From positions 851,110 to 915,109 of the forward strand of contig NZ_JACTVJ010000004.1 in assembly GCF_014493765.1 (NCBI RefSeq): 64,000 bases of DNA, given 5' to 3'. A program made the position numbers and the translations under genes. Position 1 is the first letter of the stretch; each line of letters starts with the position of its first letter. The notes under the pieces are model-generated. The model saw nothing but the letters and a program-made list of their open reading frames with translations. It was not told the DNA's origin and did no database searches. This document shows positions 18,532 to 26,574 of this stretch, in pieces. The stretch comes from Streptomyces polyasparticus (lineage in GTDB: Bacteria; Actinomycetota; Actinomycetes; Streptomycetales; Streptomycetaceae).

Positions 18532-19499
18532 GCGGAGCGGTACAGGCCCCTGAAGTGCTCACCTTCGGCGAGACGATGGTCGCGCTGCGCGGCAGCGGTC
18601 CGCTGAAGCTGGGCGGCTCGATGCGGGTGTCCGTCGCGGGCGCCGAGTCCAATGTCGCCATCGGGCTCGGGCGGCTCGGCCACCGGGTGGCCTGGGCGGG
18701 TGCCGTGGGCGACGACGAGGCGGGGGAACTCGTCCTGCGCACGCTGCGCGCCGAGGGCGTGGACGTGTCGGGGGCGAGCCGGGACGACGGGGCGCCGACC
18801 GGTCTGATCCTGTTCGAACCTCGGCTGCCCGAGGTGACGCGGGTGCACTACTACCGCTCGGGATCGGCGGGTTCACGCCTGAAGGCCTGCGCCGTCGAAG
18901 CGGCGTTCACCGCCGCGCCGCCGCGGATCCTGCATCTGACGGGCATCACCCCCGCGCTCGGCCCGTCGGCGCTGTGCGCCGCACGCCGCGCGCTGCGGCT
19001 GGCCCGCGAGCACTCGACGCTCGTCTGCCTGGATGTGAACTTCCGCTCCCGGCTGTGGAGTTCGGAGGAGGCGGCGGACGTCCTGGCCGACTGGATGCCG
19101 TACGTGGATGTCCTCATCGCCTCCGACGACGAACTCCCGCTGTGCCTGCCGTCCTCCGCACCGCGCGAGGTGACCGGACAGGCGGAGCTGCTGCTCGGCC
19201 TCGGCGTGGGCGAGATCGTCGTCAAGTACGGGGCGGACGGCGCCGCGGTCCACACGGGCGGTGACGAGCTGCGCGCGCCGGCCCGCCAGGTGCGGGCGGT
19301 CGATCCGGTGGGTGCGGGTGACGCCTTCGTCGCCGGCTATCTCTCCGCGCTGCTCGACGGCGAGGACGCGGCGGGCCGCCTCGACCGGGCGGTGACCACC
19401 GGCGCCTTCGCGGTGGCCTCGCACGGGGACTGGGAGGGTGCGCCCACGCGGGCCGAGCTGCCACTCCTGGGCGCGGGGGCGGGGACCGTGGTGCGGTGA
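18528..19499 (+). CDS. 2-keto-3-deoxy-galactonate/gluconate kinase, PfkB family
   Basis: A 323-residue sugar kinase starting at ATG 18528 in an ATGA overlap with dgoA. The PfkB signatures are GGSMRVSVAGAESNVAIGLG near the N terminus and DPVGAGDAFVAGY with the catalytic Asp near the C terminus. It phosphorylates the 2-keto-3-deoxy acid made by DgoD to feed the aldolase. The well-known E. coli DgoK is from a different family, so this operon uses a KdgK-type enzyme instead. Its stop codon begins a perfect 14-bp duplication. Confidence 0.88.
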   Translation: MSGAVQAPEVLTFGETMVALRGSGPLKLGGSMRVSVAGAESNVAIGLGRLGHRVAWAGAVGDDEAGELVLRTLRAEGVDVSGASRDDGAPTGLILFEPRLPEVTRVHYYRSGSAGSRLKACAVEAAFTAAPPRILHLTGITPALGPSALCAARRALRLAREHSTLVCLDVNFRSRLWSSEEAADVLADWMPYVDVLIASDDELPLCLPSSAPREVTGQAELLLGLGVGEIVVKYGADGAAVHTGGDELRAPARQVRAVDPVGAGDAFVAGYLSALLDGEDAAGRLDRAVTTGAFAVASHGDWEGAPTRAELPLLGAGAGTVVR

Positions 19500-19524
19500 C
19501 GGGCGTGTGGTGACGGGCGTGTGG
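19497..19524 (+). repeat. 14-bp direct repeat duplicating a stop codon
   Basis: TGACGGGCGTGTGG occurs twice in tandem without mismatch; the first TGA is the stop of the kinase gene. Confidence 0.88.
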
Positions 19525-19551
19525 CGCCGGGGCCCGGGCCCCGCCCCGAGA

Positions 19552-19773
19552 TCAGCCGCAGCACCCTCCGCCGCAGCAGCCGCCTCCACCGCCACCGCCA
19601 CCGCCACCACCGGCGGGCGCCGCGGACGTGCCGCCCACGGCCACCGCGGACAGCAGCCTGACCGTGTCCTCGTGCCCGGTGGGGCAGCTGGCGGGGGCGG
19701 ACGACTCGGACATGGGGCGGCTGACCTCGAAGGTGTCGCCGCAGGTCCGGCAGCGGAATTCATAGCGGGGCAT
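19552..19773 (-). CDS. FmdB family zinc-ribbon protein
   Basis: A 73-residue protein beginning MPRYEFRCRTCGDTFEV, the standard FmdB/Zn-ribbon_8 start with CxxC. The second metal pair reads CPTGHED, where His takes the place of the usual second Cys. It ends with eleven glycines followed by CCGGGCCG, a Gly/Cys tail common in Streptomyces homologues. Role unknown. Confidence 0.87.
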   Translation of the reverse strand: MPRYEFRCRTCGDTFEVSRPMSESSAPASCPTGHEDTVRLLSAVAVGGTSAAPAGGGGGGGGGGGCCGGGCCG

Positions 19774-19852
19774 GGGGACAGGTTAGTGGGGGCGGCCTCC
19801 TGGTGGGGAGGTCCGGTCCGCCCCTCACGAGAGGGCCGCCCGAGGTCACCCC

Positions 19853-19927
19853 GTACGACCTGAAGACGTACGCCCGGACGCCCCACGCCCGGACGCCCTA
19901 CGCCCTGAAGCCGTACGCCCGGAAGCC
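19853..19927 (-). repeat. 15-bp tandem repeat immediately after a stop codon
   Basis: Five units of the type GGCTTCCGGGCGTAC (read on the minus strand), 15 bp each, abut the stop of the O-methyltransferase at 19929-19931 with one base between. Copies differ at one to four positions. Confidence 0.85.
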
Positions 19928-19928
19928 C

Positions 19929-20588
19929 TCACACCTTCCGCGCCAGCGTCACCCCGTCCGCCACCGGAATCATCACGCTCTCGACCCGCTTGTCGCCCCG
20001 CACCCGCTCGTTGAACTCGCGGATCGCCGCCGGCGCTCCCGTGGCATCCGGGTCGACCACACCCCCGCCCATGAACACGTTGTCCACCACGAGCAGCCCG
20101 CCCTGCCGCACCCGCGGCACCAGCTCTTCCCAGTACGCCCCGTAGTTGACCTTGTCCGCGTCCAGGAACACGAGGTCGATGTGGGGCTCCTGCGGCAGCG
20201 CGGCGAGCGTCTCCAGAGCCGGTGCGATCCGCAGCTCGATCCGGTCGGCCACCCCCGCGTCCTGCCAGGCCTGACGCGCGTACGCGGTCCACTCCTCGGA
20301 GACGTCGCAGGCGAGCAGCGTCCCGTCGGCGGGCAGCGCCTGCGCCATCGCGAGCGAGGACATCCCGGTGAACGTGCCGACCTCGACGATGTGCCGCGCC
20401 CCCGTCAGACGGACGAGAAAGGCCAGCAACGGGCCCTGGTCCCGGGCCACTTGCATCCCCGCGGCGTCCGGGAATTCGCTCCGCGTCACCTCGATCAGCT
20501 CGCGCTGCACCGCGTCCGGCGGCGGATTGTGCTCCACCATGTACGCGTAGAGCTCGTCGGTCAGCTGTGTGCGCCGGTCACTGGTCAT
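19929..20588 (-). CDS. class I SAM-dependent O-methyltransferase
   Basis: A 219-residue enzyme of the caffeoyl-CoA O-methyltransferase type: the SAM-binding motif IVEVGTFTGMSSLAMA, the metal-binding IDLVFLDADKVNY, and GGLLVVDNVFMGGGV. It transfers methyl to a catechol-like hydroxyl in a divalent-metal-dependent manner; substrate unknown. The ATG at 20588 is the only reasonable start. It lies downstream of a two-component pair on the same strand but is separated from it by 140 bp of repeats. Confidence 0.9.
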   Translation of the reverse strand: MTSDRRTQLTDELYAYMVEHNPPPDAVQRELIEVTRSEFPDAAGMQVARDQGPLLAFLVRLTGARHIVEVGTFTGMSSLAMAQALPADGTLLACDVSEEWTAYARQAWQDAGVADRIELRIAPALETLAALPQEPHIDLVFLDADKVNYGAYWEELVPRVRQGGLLVVDNVFMGGGVVDPDATGAPAAIREFNERVRGDKRVESVMIPVADGVTLARKV

Positions 20589-20666
20589 GCATCCCCTTGG
20601 TGTCGGGCCGGGCCTCTCCCTGGCTCGCCGAAAGCCTCCGCCCGCCCGAAAGCGGACGCAAGCCGA

Positions 20667-20749
20667 TTACTCCCCAAGCAGCCGGCTCACTCCTCCGAGC
20701 AGCCGGCTCACTCCTCCGAGCAGCCGGATCACTCCCCCAAGTACCGCAG
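20667..20749 (-). repeat. 21-bp tandem repeat overlapping a stop codon
   Basis: The unit TCACTCCTCCGAGCAGCCGG(C/A) is repeated at 20687-20707 and 20708-20728, with a diverged copy at 20729-20749 inside the response-regulator end and a 20-bp copy before. On the minus strand TGA recurs every 21 bp in frame (20731, 20710, 20689), followed by TAA. Confidence 0.85.
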
Positions 20750-21373
20750 TACGGCCAGCACTCGGCGCGAAATCCCCGGTGTCCCCGACAGCTCCAGCTT
20801 GTCGAAGATCGCGTTGATGTGTTTCTCCACCCCGCTCCGGGAGATGTGCAGACGCGTGGCGATGACCGCGTTGGTGTGGCCCTGCGCCATCTCGGCCAGG
20901 ACGGCGCGCTCGCGCGCGGTCAGCCGTTCCAGGAGGTCCGCGTGGCTGGAGCGGCCGAGGAGCTGCGCCACCACCTCGGGGTCGAAGGCGGCCCGCCCCG
21001 CGTGCACCCGCTCCAACGCGTCCAGGAACTCGTCGACTTGGACCACCCGGTCCTTGAGCAGATACCCGACACCTTCGGTCTCGCCGGTCAGCAGCTCGGT
21101 GGCGTACCGCTTCTCCACGTACTGCGAAAGGACGAGCACACCCACGTCCGGCCACCGCTTGCGGATCTCCATCGCCGCCCGCAGCCCTTCGTCGCTGTGC
21201 GTCGGCGGCATCCGTACGTCCGCGACCACCACATCGGGCCGCTCCCGCTCCACGGCCGCGAGCAGCTGCTCCGCGTCGCCGACGGCGGCGAGCACCTCAT
21301 GGCCCTCGTCGACGAGCAGCCGCACCAGGCCCTCGCGCAGCAGGGTGGAGTCCTCGGCCAGGGTTACGCGCAC
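20729..21373 (-). CDS. NarL/LuxR-type response regulator
   Basis: A 214-residue protein. The receiver domain (1-120) has the acidic pair after VTLAED, phospho-Asp in DVVVADVRMPP, the Lys in YLLKDRV, and an atypical PPTHSDEG loop. The LuxR helix-turn-helix at the C terminus reads LTARERAVLAEMAQGHTN and then RLHISRSGVEKHINAIFDKL. The start overlaps the end of the kinase gene by 10 bp, so the two are coupled. Confidence 0.93.
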   Translation of the reverse strand: MRVTLAEDSTLLREGLVRLLVDEGHEVLAAVGDAEQLLAAVERERPDVVVADVRMPPTHSDEGLRAAMEIRKRWPDVGVLVLSQYVEKRYATELLTGETEGVGYLLKDRVVQVDEFLDALERVHAGRAAFDPEVVAQLLGRSSHADLLERLTARERAVLAEMAQGHTNAVIATRLHISRSGVEKHINAIFDKLELSGTPGISRRVLAVLRYLGE

Positions 21374-22509
21374 GGCAGCTCCGCGGTGATCAGGGTGGGT
21401 CCGCCGGGCGGACTGTGCACATCAAGTGTGCCGTCCAGGGCGGCGGTTCGGCGGCGCAGACCCACCAGGCCGCCGCCCGCGGGGTCGGCGCCGCCGATGC
21501 CGTCGTCCCCGACGGTGACGAGCAGCCGCCCGGACGCCTGTGCCAGACGTACGGAGATCGCGGTCGCCTGCGAGTGCTTGACCGCGTTGGTGACGGCTTC
21601 GGAGACCACGAAGTACGCGACGGTGGCCACGGGGCGGTCGGGCTCTGCCGGCAGGCCGTAGTCGAGCCGTACGGGAATCGAGGTGCGCTCGACCACCGAT
21701 TCCAGGGCGGCCGCGAGCCCCGCCTCGTCGAGGGCCACCGGGTAGACCCGCCAGGCGACGTCCCGCAGTTCCCCGAGTGCGAGGCGGCTCTCCTCGTGGG
21801 CCTGGCGCAGGAGTTCCTCGCGGCGCTCCGGGTCCTGGCCGCGCAGTGCCCGGCCGAGCAGCATGCCGAGGGCGACGAGCCGCTGCTGCACTCCGTCGTG
21901 CAAGTCCCTTTCGATACGGCGCCGTTCGTCGTGCACAGCCTCGACGACTCCGGCCCGGCTGACGGCCAGCTCCTCGATCCGGCGCTGCAGCTCCTCCTGC
22001 TCGCTGGGGCCGAGGTGGTGGCGCGCGAGCTTCTTCTCCAACTCGCCGACGGCCAGCATCCCCTGCAGCGAAAGGAAGAGCAGGAAGAGACCGGCGAGAC
22101 CGCTGAACAGGACCGTGCCCGGACTGTTCACGTCGCCCACGAACCACCCGAGGAACAGATACCCGCCGTACGCGGCACCGATGAGCACGCACACCAGGCA
22201 GACGGCGCCGAGCAGCCCGAGGGGCCACCGGGCGGCGAGATAGCGCAGCGCTCGCCCGGGGGTGTACGCGGCGGAGGACTCGGCCCCCAGATACGCCGCG
22301 AGCCGTTTGCGCTCCCACTCGGCGAGCCCCCGCGCGAGCCGGTGCACCGGGCGGAGCACCGCGCTGCGCGCCCGCGGCCAGGCCTGCACGAGCAGCAGCG
22401 CCAGACCCGCGAGCAGCGCGAAGAGCAGCTCGGCGAGGGCCGAGCAGGCGCCGAGCGTGAGCCCCACGGCGAGCCGGAGACCCCGGCGTACCAGAGATTT
22501 CATGATCAC
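21364..22509 (-). CDS. sensor histidine kinase, HisKA_3 type
   Basis: A 381-residue protein from GTG 22509 (ATG two codons later is equally possible). Two N-terminal hydrophobic hairpins (LAELLFALLAGLALLLVQAW; LGLLGAVCLVCVLIGAAYGG) are followed by another pair and a coiled linker. The phospho-accepting His lies in ERRRIERDLHDGVQQRLVAL. HATPase_c boxes are VVSEAVTNAVKHS and VGDDGIGGADP. It pairs with the downstream NarL regulator. There is no large extracellular domain, so it may sense membrane state. Confidence 0.92.
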   Translation of the reverse strand: MIMKSLVRRGLRLAVGLTLGACSALAELLFALLAGLALLLVQAWPRARSAVLRPVHRLARGLAEWERKRLAAYLGAESSAAYTPGRALRYLAARWPLGLLGAVCLVCVLIGAAYGGYLFLGWFVGDVNSPGTVLFSGLAGLFLLFLSLQGMLAVGELEKKLARHHLGPSEQEELQRRIEELAVSRAGVVEAVHDERRRIERDLHDGVQQRLVALGMLLGRALRGQDPERREELLRQAHEESRLALGELRDVAWRVYPVALDEAGLAAALESVVERTSIPVRLDYGLPAEPDRPVATVAYFVVSEAVTNAVKHSQATAISVRLAQASGRLLVTVGDDGIGGADPAGGGLVGLRRRTAALDGTLDVHSPPGGPTLITAELPCA

Positions 22510-22541
22510 CCAGGCTAGGTGCGGTGCGGGGGCCTGCGCAC

Positions 22542-22579
22542 TGCGGAAAACCGCAATTCCGCACTGCGGTGCACCGCAG
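22542..22579. promoter_or_regulatory. overlapping TGCGG/CCGCA dyads between two-component operon and dedA
   Basis: Three overlapping inverted repeats: 22542-22555 (TGCGG-AAAA-CCGCA), 22559-22569 (CCGCA-C-TGCGG) and 22564-22579, a perfect 16-bp palindrome centred on TGCA. They lie between the divergent kinase operon and the DedA gene, and are a likely operator, perhaps for the NarL regulator itself. Confidence 0.6.
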
Positions 22580-22636
22580 CCGGGCCTTGCGGCCGGCTTC
22601 AGTGTGGCTTCAGGCGCGGCTTCCTACGGTGGAGGA

Positions 22637-23314
22637 ATGATCGAAGACACCGCAACGCAGTGGGTCAACACGCTCATGGACGCCCTCGGGGCCCCCGGCG
22701 CGGGCCTCGCCATCGCGCTCGAGAACCTCTTCCCGCCGCTGCCCAGCGAGGTGATCCTGCCGCTCGCGGGCTTCGCCTCCAGTACGGGCAGCATGAACCT
22801 GATCGCCGCCCTGGTGTGGACGACGATCGGCTCCGTCGTGGGGGCGCTCGCCCTGTACGGGGTGGGGGCGCTGCTCGGCCGTGAGCGCACCGTGGCCATC
22901 GCGGCGAAGGTGCCGTTCGTCAAGCTGTCGGACATCGAGCGGACCGAGGCCTGGTTCCAGCGGCACGGCACCAAGGCGATCTTCTTCGGCCGGATGGTGC
23001 CGATCTTCCGCAGCCTGATCTCGGTGCCGGCCGGCATCGAGCGGATGCGGCTGCCCGTCTTCCTCACGCTGACGACGCTCGGCAGCGCGATCTGGAACAC
23101 CGTCTTCGTCCTCTCCGGCTATCTCCTGGGAGAGAACTGGGAGCAGGTCTCGGGCTATGTGTCCGTCTACTCGAAGGTGGTCCTGATCGCGGCCGCCGGC
23201 GCCGTACTCCTCTTCGGGGCGATCCGGATCTTCAGGCCCGGTCGCGGTCGGCGTCGAGGAGCTGCCGCACGATCTCCTCACCCGCAGCGACTCCCCGCTC
23301 GTCAAGAGCGGTGA
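22637..23314 (+). CDS. DedA family membrane protein
   Basis: A 225-residue protein with the canonical DedA motif ALENLFPPLPSEVILPLAGF, a charged KAIFFGRMVPIFRSLISVPA motif and GSAIWNTVFVLSGYLLG helix. These proteins move polyprenyl-phosphate or phospholipid across the membrane and support membrane-potential homeostasis. The ATG 22637 follows GGAGGA almost directly, an unusually short spacing. The last 28 codons (an Arg-rich tail) overlap the end of the convergent HAD gene by 83 bp. Confidence 0.9.
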   Translation: MIEDTATQWVNTLMDALGAPGAGLAIALENLFPPLPSEVILPLAGFASSTGSMNLIAALVWTTIGSVVGALALYGVGALLGRERTVAIAAKVPFVKLSDIERTEAWFQRHGTKAIFFGRMVPIFRSLISVPAGIERMRLPVFLTLTTLGSAIWNTVFVLSGYLLGENWEQVSGYVSVYSKVVLIAAAGAVLLFGAIRIFRPGRGRRRGAAARSPHPQRLPARQER

Positions 23315-24077
23315 GCTGCGGCGACTGCCAGCCCTCGTCGGCGAGTTCGCCGTGGCCCGGCCGCCAGGCGCGGTCCGCGGCGAGCAGCAGGTCGGCGTCG
23401 AGCAGCGAGTCGCCGGCCGCGAGCGTGAGGCCCGCCTCGGTACGGCGCGCGACCTCGCGCATGGCGGCGCTCTTGGTCAGCGGCTTCGGCACCGCGTAGA
23501 TCTTGCGGCCCTGCAGCGACACGGTCCAGCCGCGGCCGTCGGCCCACTCGGCGAGGTCCTTGACCCAGCCTTCGGGCAGCAGCGCCCGCTCGACCACGAG
23601 ATAGGCGAACAGGTCCTCCGCCACGCGCTCCTTGAGCAGCCAGGCCTCGTCGGCACTGCGCCGCAGATGCTCGCGCACCTCGTCGAGCGAGGCGCACTCG
23701 TCGGCGAGACGGCGGGCGACCTGCTTGCGCCAGTCGCGGTCGGAGACCCCGTCGACGAGGATGTGGCCGCCGTTGGCGCAGATCGCGTACTGCGGCCGGG
23801 GGCCCGGCAGGTTGATCCGCCGGTACTGCTTGCGGGTCCGCGTGGTGGTCGGCACGAAGACGGTGCTGCGCGCCAGTTCGTCGAGGAGGACGGCCGCTTC
23901 CTCGGTGACGAAGGAGAGCGGCTTGCCCTCGTGCACCTCGACACAGACGAGCCGCGGCGCCTGCGCGTCGGGCATGCCGAGCGCCAGGGCGGCCGGTGAG
24001 TAGATCAGGGTCCGGTCGAGGTCGCTGGCCACCAGGGTGGGGGCCGTTCCTTGCGAAGGCATGAAGGGCGTGGTCAC
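23232..24077 (-). CDS. HAD family phosphatase of the Ter biosynthetic module
   Basis: A 281-residue HAD-superfamily protein: motif I ASDLDRTL (Asp 19 and Asp 21), motif II in STVFVPTTTRT, a Lys in VPKPLTKSAAM and motif IV TLAAGDSLLDADLL. This type occurs with Ter-linked PRTase genes and is predicted to dephosphorylate a nucleoside-like intermediate. Its GTG overlaps the stop of the PRTase fusion gene (GTGA), giving translational coupling. Its 3' end overlaps dedA. Confidence 0.85.
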   Translation of the reverse strand: MTTPFMPSQGTAPTLVASDLDRTLIYSPAALALGMPDAQAPRLVCVEVHEGKPLSFVTEEAAVLLDELARSTVFVPTTTRTRKQYRRINLPGPRPQYAICANGGHILVDGVSDRDWRKQVARRLADECASLDEVREHLRRSADEAWLLKERVAEDLFAYLVVERALLPEGWVKDLAEWADGRGWTVSLQGRKIYAVPKPLTKSAAMREVARRTEAGLTLAAGDSLLDADLLLAADRAWRPGHGELADEGWQSPQLTALDERGVAAGEEIVRQLLDADRDRA

Positions 24078-26572
24078 TTGGCGTCCACCGCCTTGCCGTC
24101 GGCGCCGGTGGCGCCGCGCGTGAAGCGCGGGTGGATCAGGCCGACACAGGTGTACGGGAGGTCGTCGACCTCCTCGACGGGGACTCCTCGCTGTTCGGCG
24201 AGCAGCCGTACGTGGTCGAGGTCCGCGCCGGCGCCGCGCTGGGCGAGGATCTTCCAGGGGACCCGGCGCAGGAGCACGCGGGTGGTCTCGCCGACGCCCG
24301 GCTTCACCAGGTTCACGTCGTGGATCCCGTACTCCTCGCTGATCCGCTCGACGGCGGCCCAGCCCTCCCAGGTCGGCGCGCGGTCGGCGACGAGCAGCTC
24401 CTTGACCTGGAGGTCCACGGCCTCGGTCACCTCGTCGAAGCAGGCGGCCACGGTGTCGAGGAAGAGCCCGGACACATCGGCGCCGAGCAGCTCGCGGTAG
24501 AACTTCGCGCCGTGGAAGTCGTCCGCGCCGACCAGGTCGGAGCGGAGCACCGTACGTGATATCAGGCCGGAGACCGTGGAGTTGAGGCAGGCGGAGGGGA
24601 TGAGGAAGTCCTCGCGGGTGCCGTAGGTGCGCACGCAGGAGCCCGGGTCGGCGAGGACCGCGATCTCCGGCGAGAAGCCGGTGGCGCCGCCGGCGGCCTC
24701 GAACTCCTCGATGGCCTGGGCGAGTTCGCGGGTGATGGCGCCCTTGCCGGTCCAGCCGTCGACGAACACGACGGCGGCCGGGTCGTGGTGGGCGGCGAGA
24801 TAGCGCAGGGCGTTGGCGTCGATGCCGCGGCCGCGCACGATCGAGACGGCGTAGTGCGGCAGGTCCAGGCCGTGGCGGTGCTGGGCCCAGCGGCGCATCA
24901 GGACACCGACCGGGGTGCCGGCGCGGGCCAGCGACACCAGGACGGGTGGGGTGTCGCCGGTGTGCTCGGCGAGCACGGTCTCCGTGACGACACCGACGGC
25001 CTGGGCGATCCGGGCCGCCGAGGTGTCGAGCGCGGCCTTGAACAGGTCCTGGTACTGCTCGCTCGGCTGGTACTCCACCGGCAGCGACTCGGCGTAGTGC
25101 GCGCCGCCGCTCTGGATCGCCTCCTCGCGCTCCTCGGTGGGCGCTTCGAGCTCCACGTCCGAGAGGTCCTGGAGCAGCCAGCCGACCTCGTCGGGTGCGT
25201 ACGAGGAGAAGGCGGGGCCACGGAGGGGCTCGGGCAGCATGCGGGACCTTTCGGATGCGGACGCGGGGACCGATGCGGACCCGGAGACGGATGCGGACGC
25301 GGGGACGTACGACGGGATGACGGCGAGCAGCACCTGCCGTGCGTGCCCGGCGAGGCGGGCCAACAGGCCGTCGGGGGCGTGCAGTTCGGGCGTGTCCGCC
25401 ACCGAGTCGACGACGAGGACGATCGAGTCGAAGCCGCCGCCCGCGACGTTGTACGCGTAGCGCGTGCCGGGTCCGTCGGCGGGGTTGTCGTGCGCCGGGA
25501 AGCTGAGGCGGGTGCGGATCGCGTAGCCCGGGTCGTCGACCGCGAGGACGGGCGAGCGCGTGGTGGTCGAGTAAAAGACGTCGACGCCCCGGCCCCCGAT
25601 GACTCCTGCCAGCCGCAGCGGGGTGTACATCAGCTCCTCGAAGCCGAGCACGAGCGTGCGGCCGGCCCCTTCGCCCAGCGCCTCGGCGATGCGCGCTCCC
25701 ATCCCCGGCAGCACACCGTCGAGCGCGACCCGGTGGCGTGGCGTGAAGCCGTGCCGCCCGCCGTCGGGCAGGCCCTCGGGCCAGCCGAGCTCGACCCGTG
25801 TGACCGTGCCGGGCGCCGAGCGCTGGGCGGGCACCTTGAGGGGCAGGGCCTCCTGCTCGGCGACGATCGCCTGGCCCTTCTCGAGGACGCCTTCCGGCAG
25901 CCGTACGGTGCCCGCCGCGCCCGCGACCAGGTCGACGCGCGCCCCGATCTCGGCGGCGAAGGCGTCGAGCCGGCCCTGGTCCTCGGGCGAGCGCATGTCC
26001 ACGAGCGCGACGATCACATACCGGTCGCGGGGGTAGCGGGCGTGCAGGTCGCGGATCGTGTTGAGCACGGTGTTGCCGGTGGAGAACTCGTCGTCGACGA
26101 GCACCAACGGGCCGTCGCCCGCGAGGAGTTCGGGGTCCTCGGGAAGCAGCAGGTGCGAGGTCGCGTGCGAGTGGGACTCCTCGAAGCCGCCCGCCTGTGC
26201 CACGCCGTCCACCGGGCGCCGGGTGGAGTGCAGATACGGCGCGAGCGCGAGCCCGTCCGCGACGGAGTGGCCGAGCCCGGTCGCGGTCTCCGCGTAGCCG
26301 AGGACGACCGCCCGCGCGGCCTCAACCTCGCCGAGCAGCTCGTACACCCGGGCCCCGAGGTCCCGCCCCGCCATGTACACCGTCACGGGCCGCTGCGGGA
26401 CGTGCTTGCCGAGCACGTTCGACACCAGCAGATGGGCCCGCTTGGGGTTACGGCGCAGCGCGAGCCCCAGCATCTCGTTCAGTTGCGCATCGCCGACCAG
26501 CTCGACTCCGAGCCGCTGCGCGACCCAGGTACCCGACCACACCACGTTCTTTGCTTTCCTCACGTCGTTCAC
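24074..26572 (-). CDS. PRTase-TRSP-StiP fusion protein (Ter biosynthetic module)
   Basis: An 832-residue fusion. The N-terminal phosphoribosyltransferase has the PRPP loop LVDDEFSTGNTVLN at about 158-170. A TRSP-like domain follows (about 285-425, with LVLGFEELMYTPLRLAG and YSTTTRSPV). Residues 422-443 form a Ser/Ala/Val/Pro linker encoded by repeated GATGCGGAC-type DNA. The C-terminal half (from SSYAPDEVGWLLQDL near 457) is a StiP-type domain with VLVSLARAGTPVGVLM, HYAVSIVRGRGIDANAL and VFVDGWTGKGAI. Ter-linked PRTase/TRSP/StiP proteins are predicted to make a nucleoside-like metabolite. The GTG start lies 2 bp after the aldolase gene. Confidence 0.85.
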   Translation of the reverse strand: MNDVRKAKNVVWSGTWVAQRLGVELVGDAQLNEMLGLALRRNPKRAHLLVSNVLGKHVPQRPVTVYMAGRDLGARVYELLGEVEAARAVVLGYAETATGLGHSVADGLALAPYLHSTRRPVDGVAQAGGFEESHSHATSHLLLPEDPELLAGDGPLVLVDDEFSTGNTVLNTIRDLHARYPRDRYVIVALVDMRSPEDQGRLDAFAAEIGARVDLVAGAAGTVRLPEGVLEKGQAIVAEQEALPLKVPAQRSAPGTVTRVELGWPEGLPDGGRHGFTPRHRVALDGVLPGMGARIAEALGEGAGRTLVLGFEELMYTPLRLAGVIGGRGVDVFYSTTTRSPVLAVDDPGYAIRTRLSFPAHDNPADGPGTRYAYNVAGGGFDSIVLVVDSVADTPELHAPDGLLARLAGHARQVLLAVIPSYVPASASVSGSASVPASASERSRMLPEPLRGPAFSSYAPDEVGWLLQDLSDVELEAPTEEREEAIQSGGAHYAESLPVEYQPSEQYQDLFKAALDTSAARIAQAVGVVTETVLAEHTGDTPPVLVSLARAGTPVGVLMRRWAQHRHGLDLPHYAVSIVRGRGIDANALRYLAAHHDPAAVVFVDGWTGKGAITRELAQAIEEFEAAGGATGFSPEIAVLADPGSCVRTYGTREDFLIPSACLNSTVSGLISRTVLRSDLVGADDFHGAKFYRELLGADVSGLFLDTVAACFDEVTEAVDLQVKELLVADRAPTWEGWAAVERISEEYGIHDVNLVKPGVGETTRVLLRRVPWKILAQRGAGADLDHVRLLAEQRGVPVEEVDDLPYTCVGLIHPRFTRGATGADGKAVDAK

Positions 26573-26574
26573 GA

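Noticed and set aside
20667-20749. A C-terminal extension of the response regulator with LLGGVSR repeats
   Set aside because: That peptide is in a different frame; in the regulator frame every repeat carries a stop codon.
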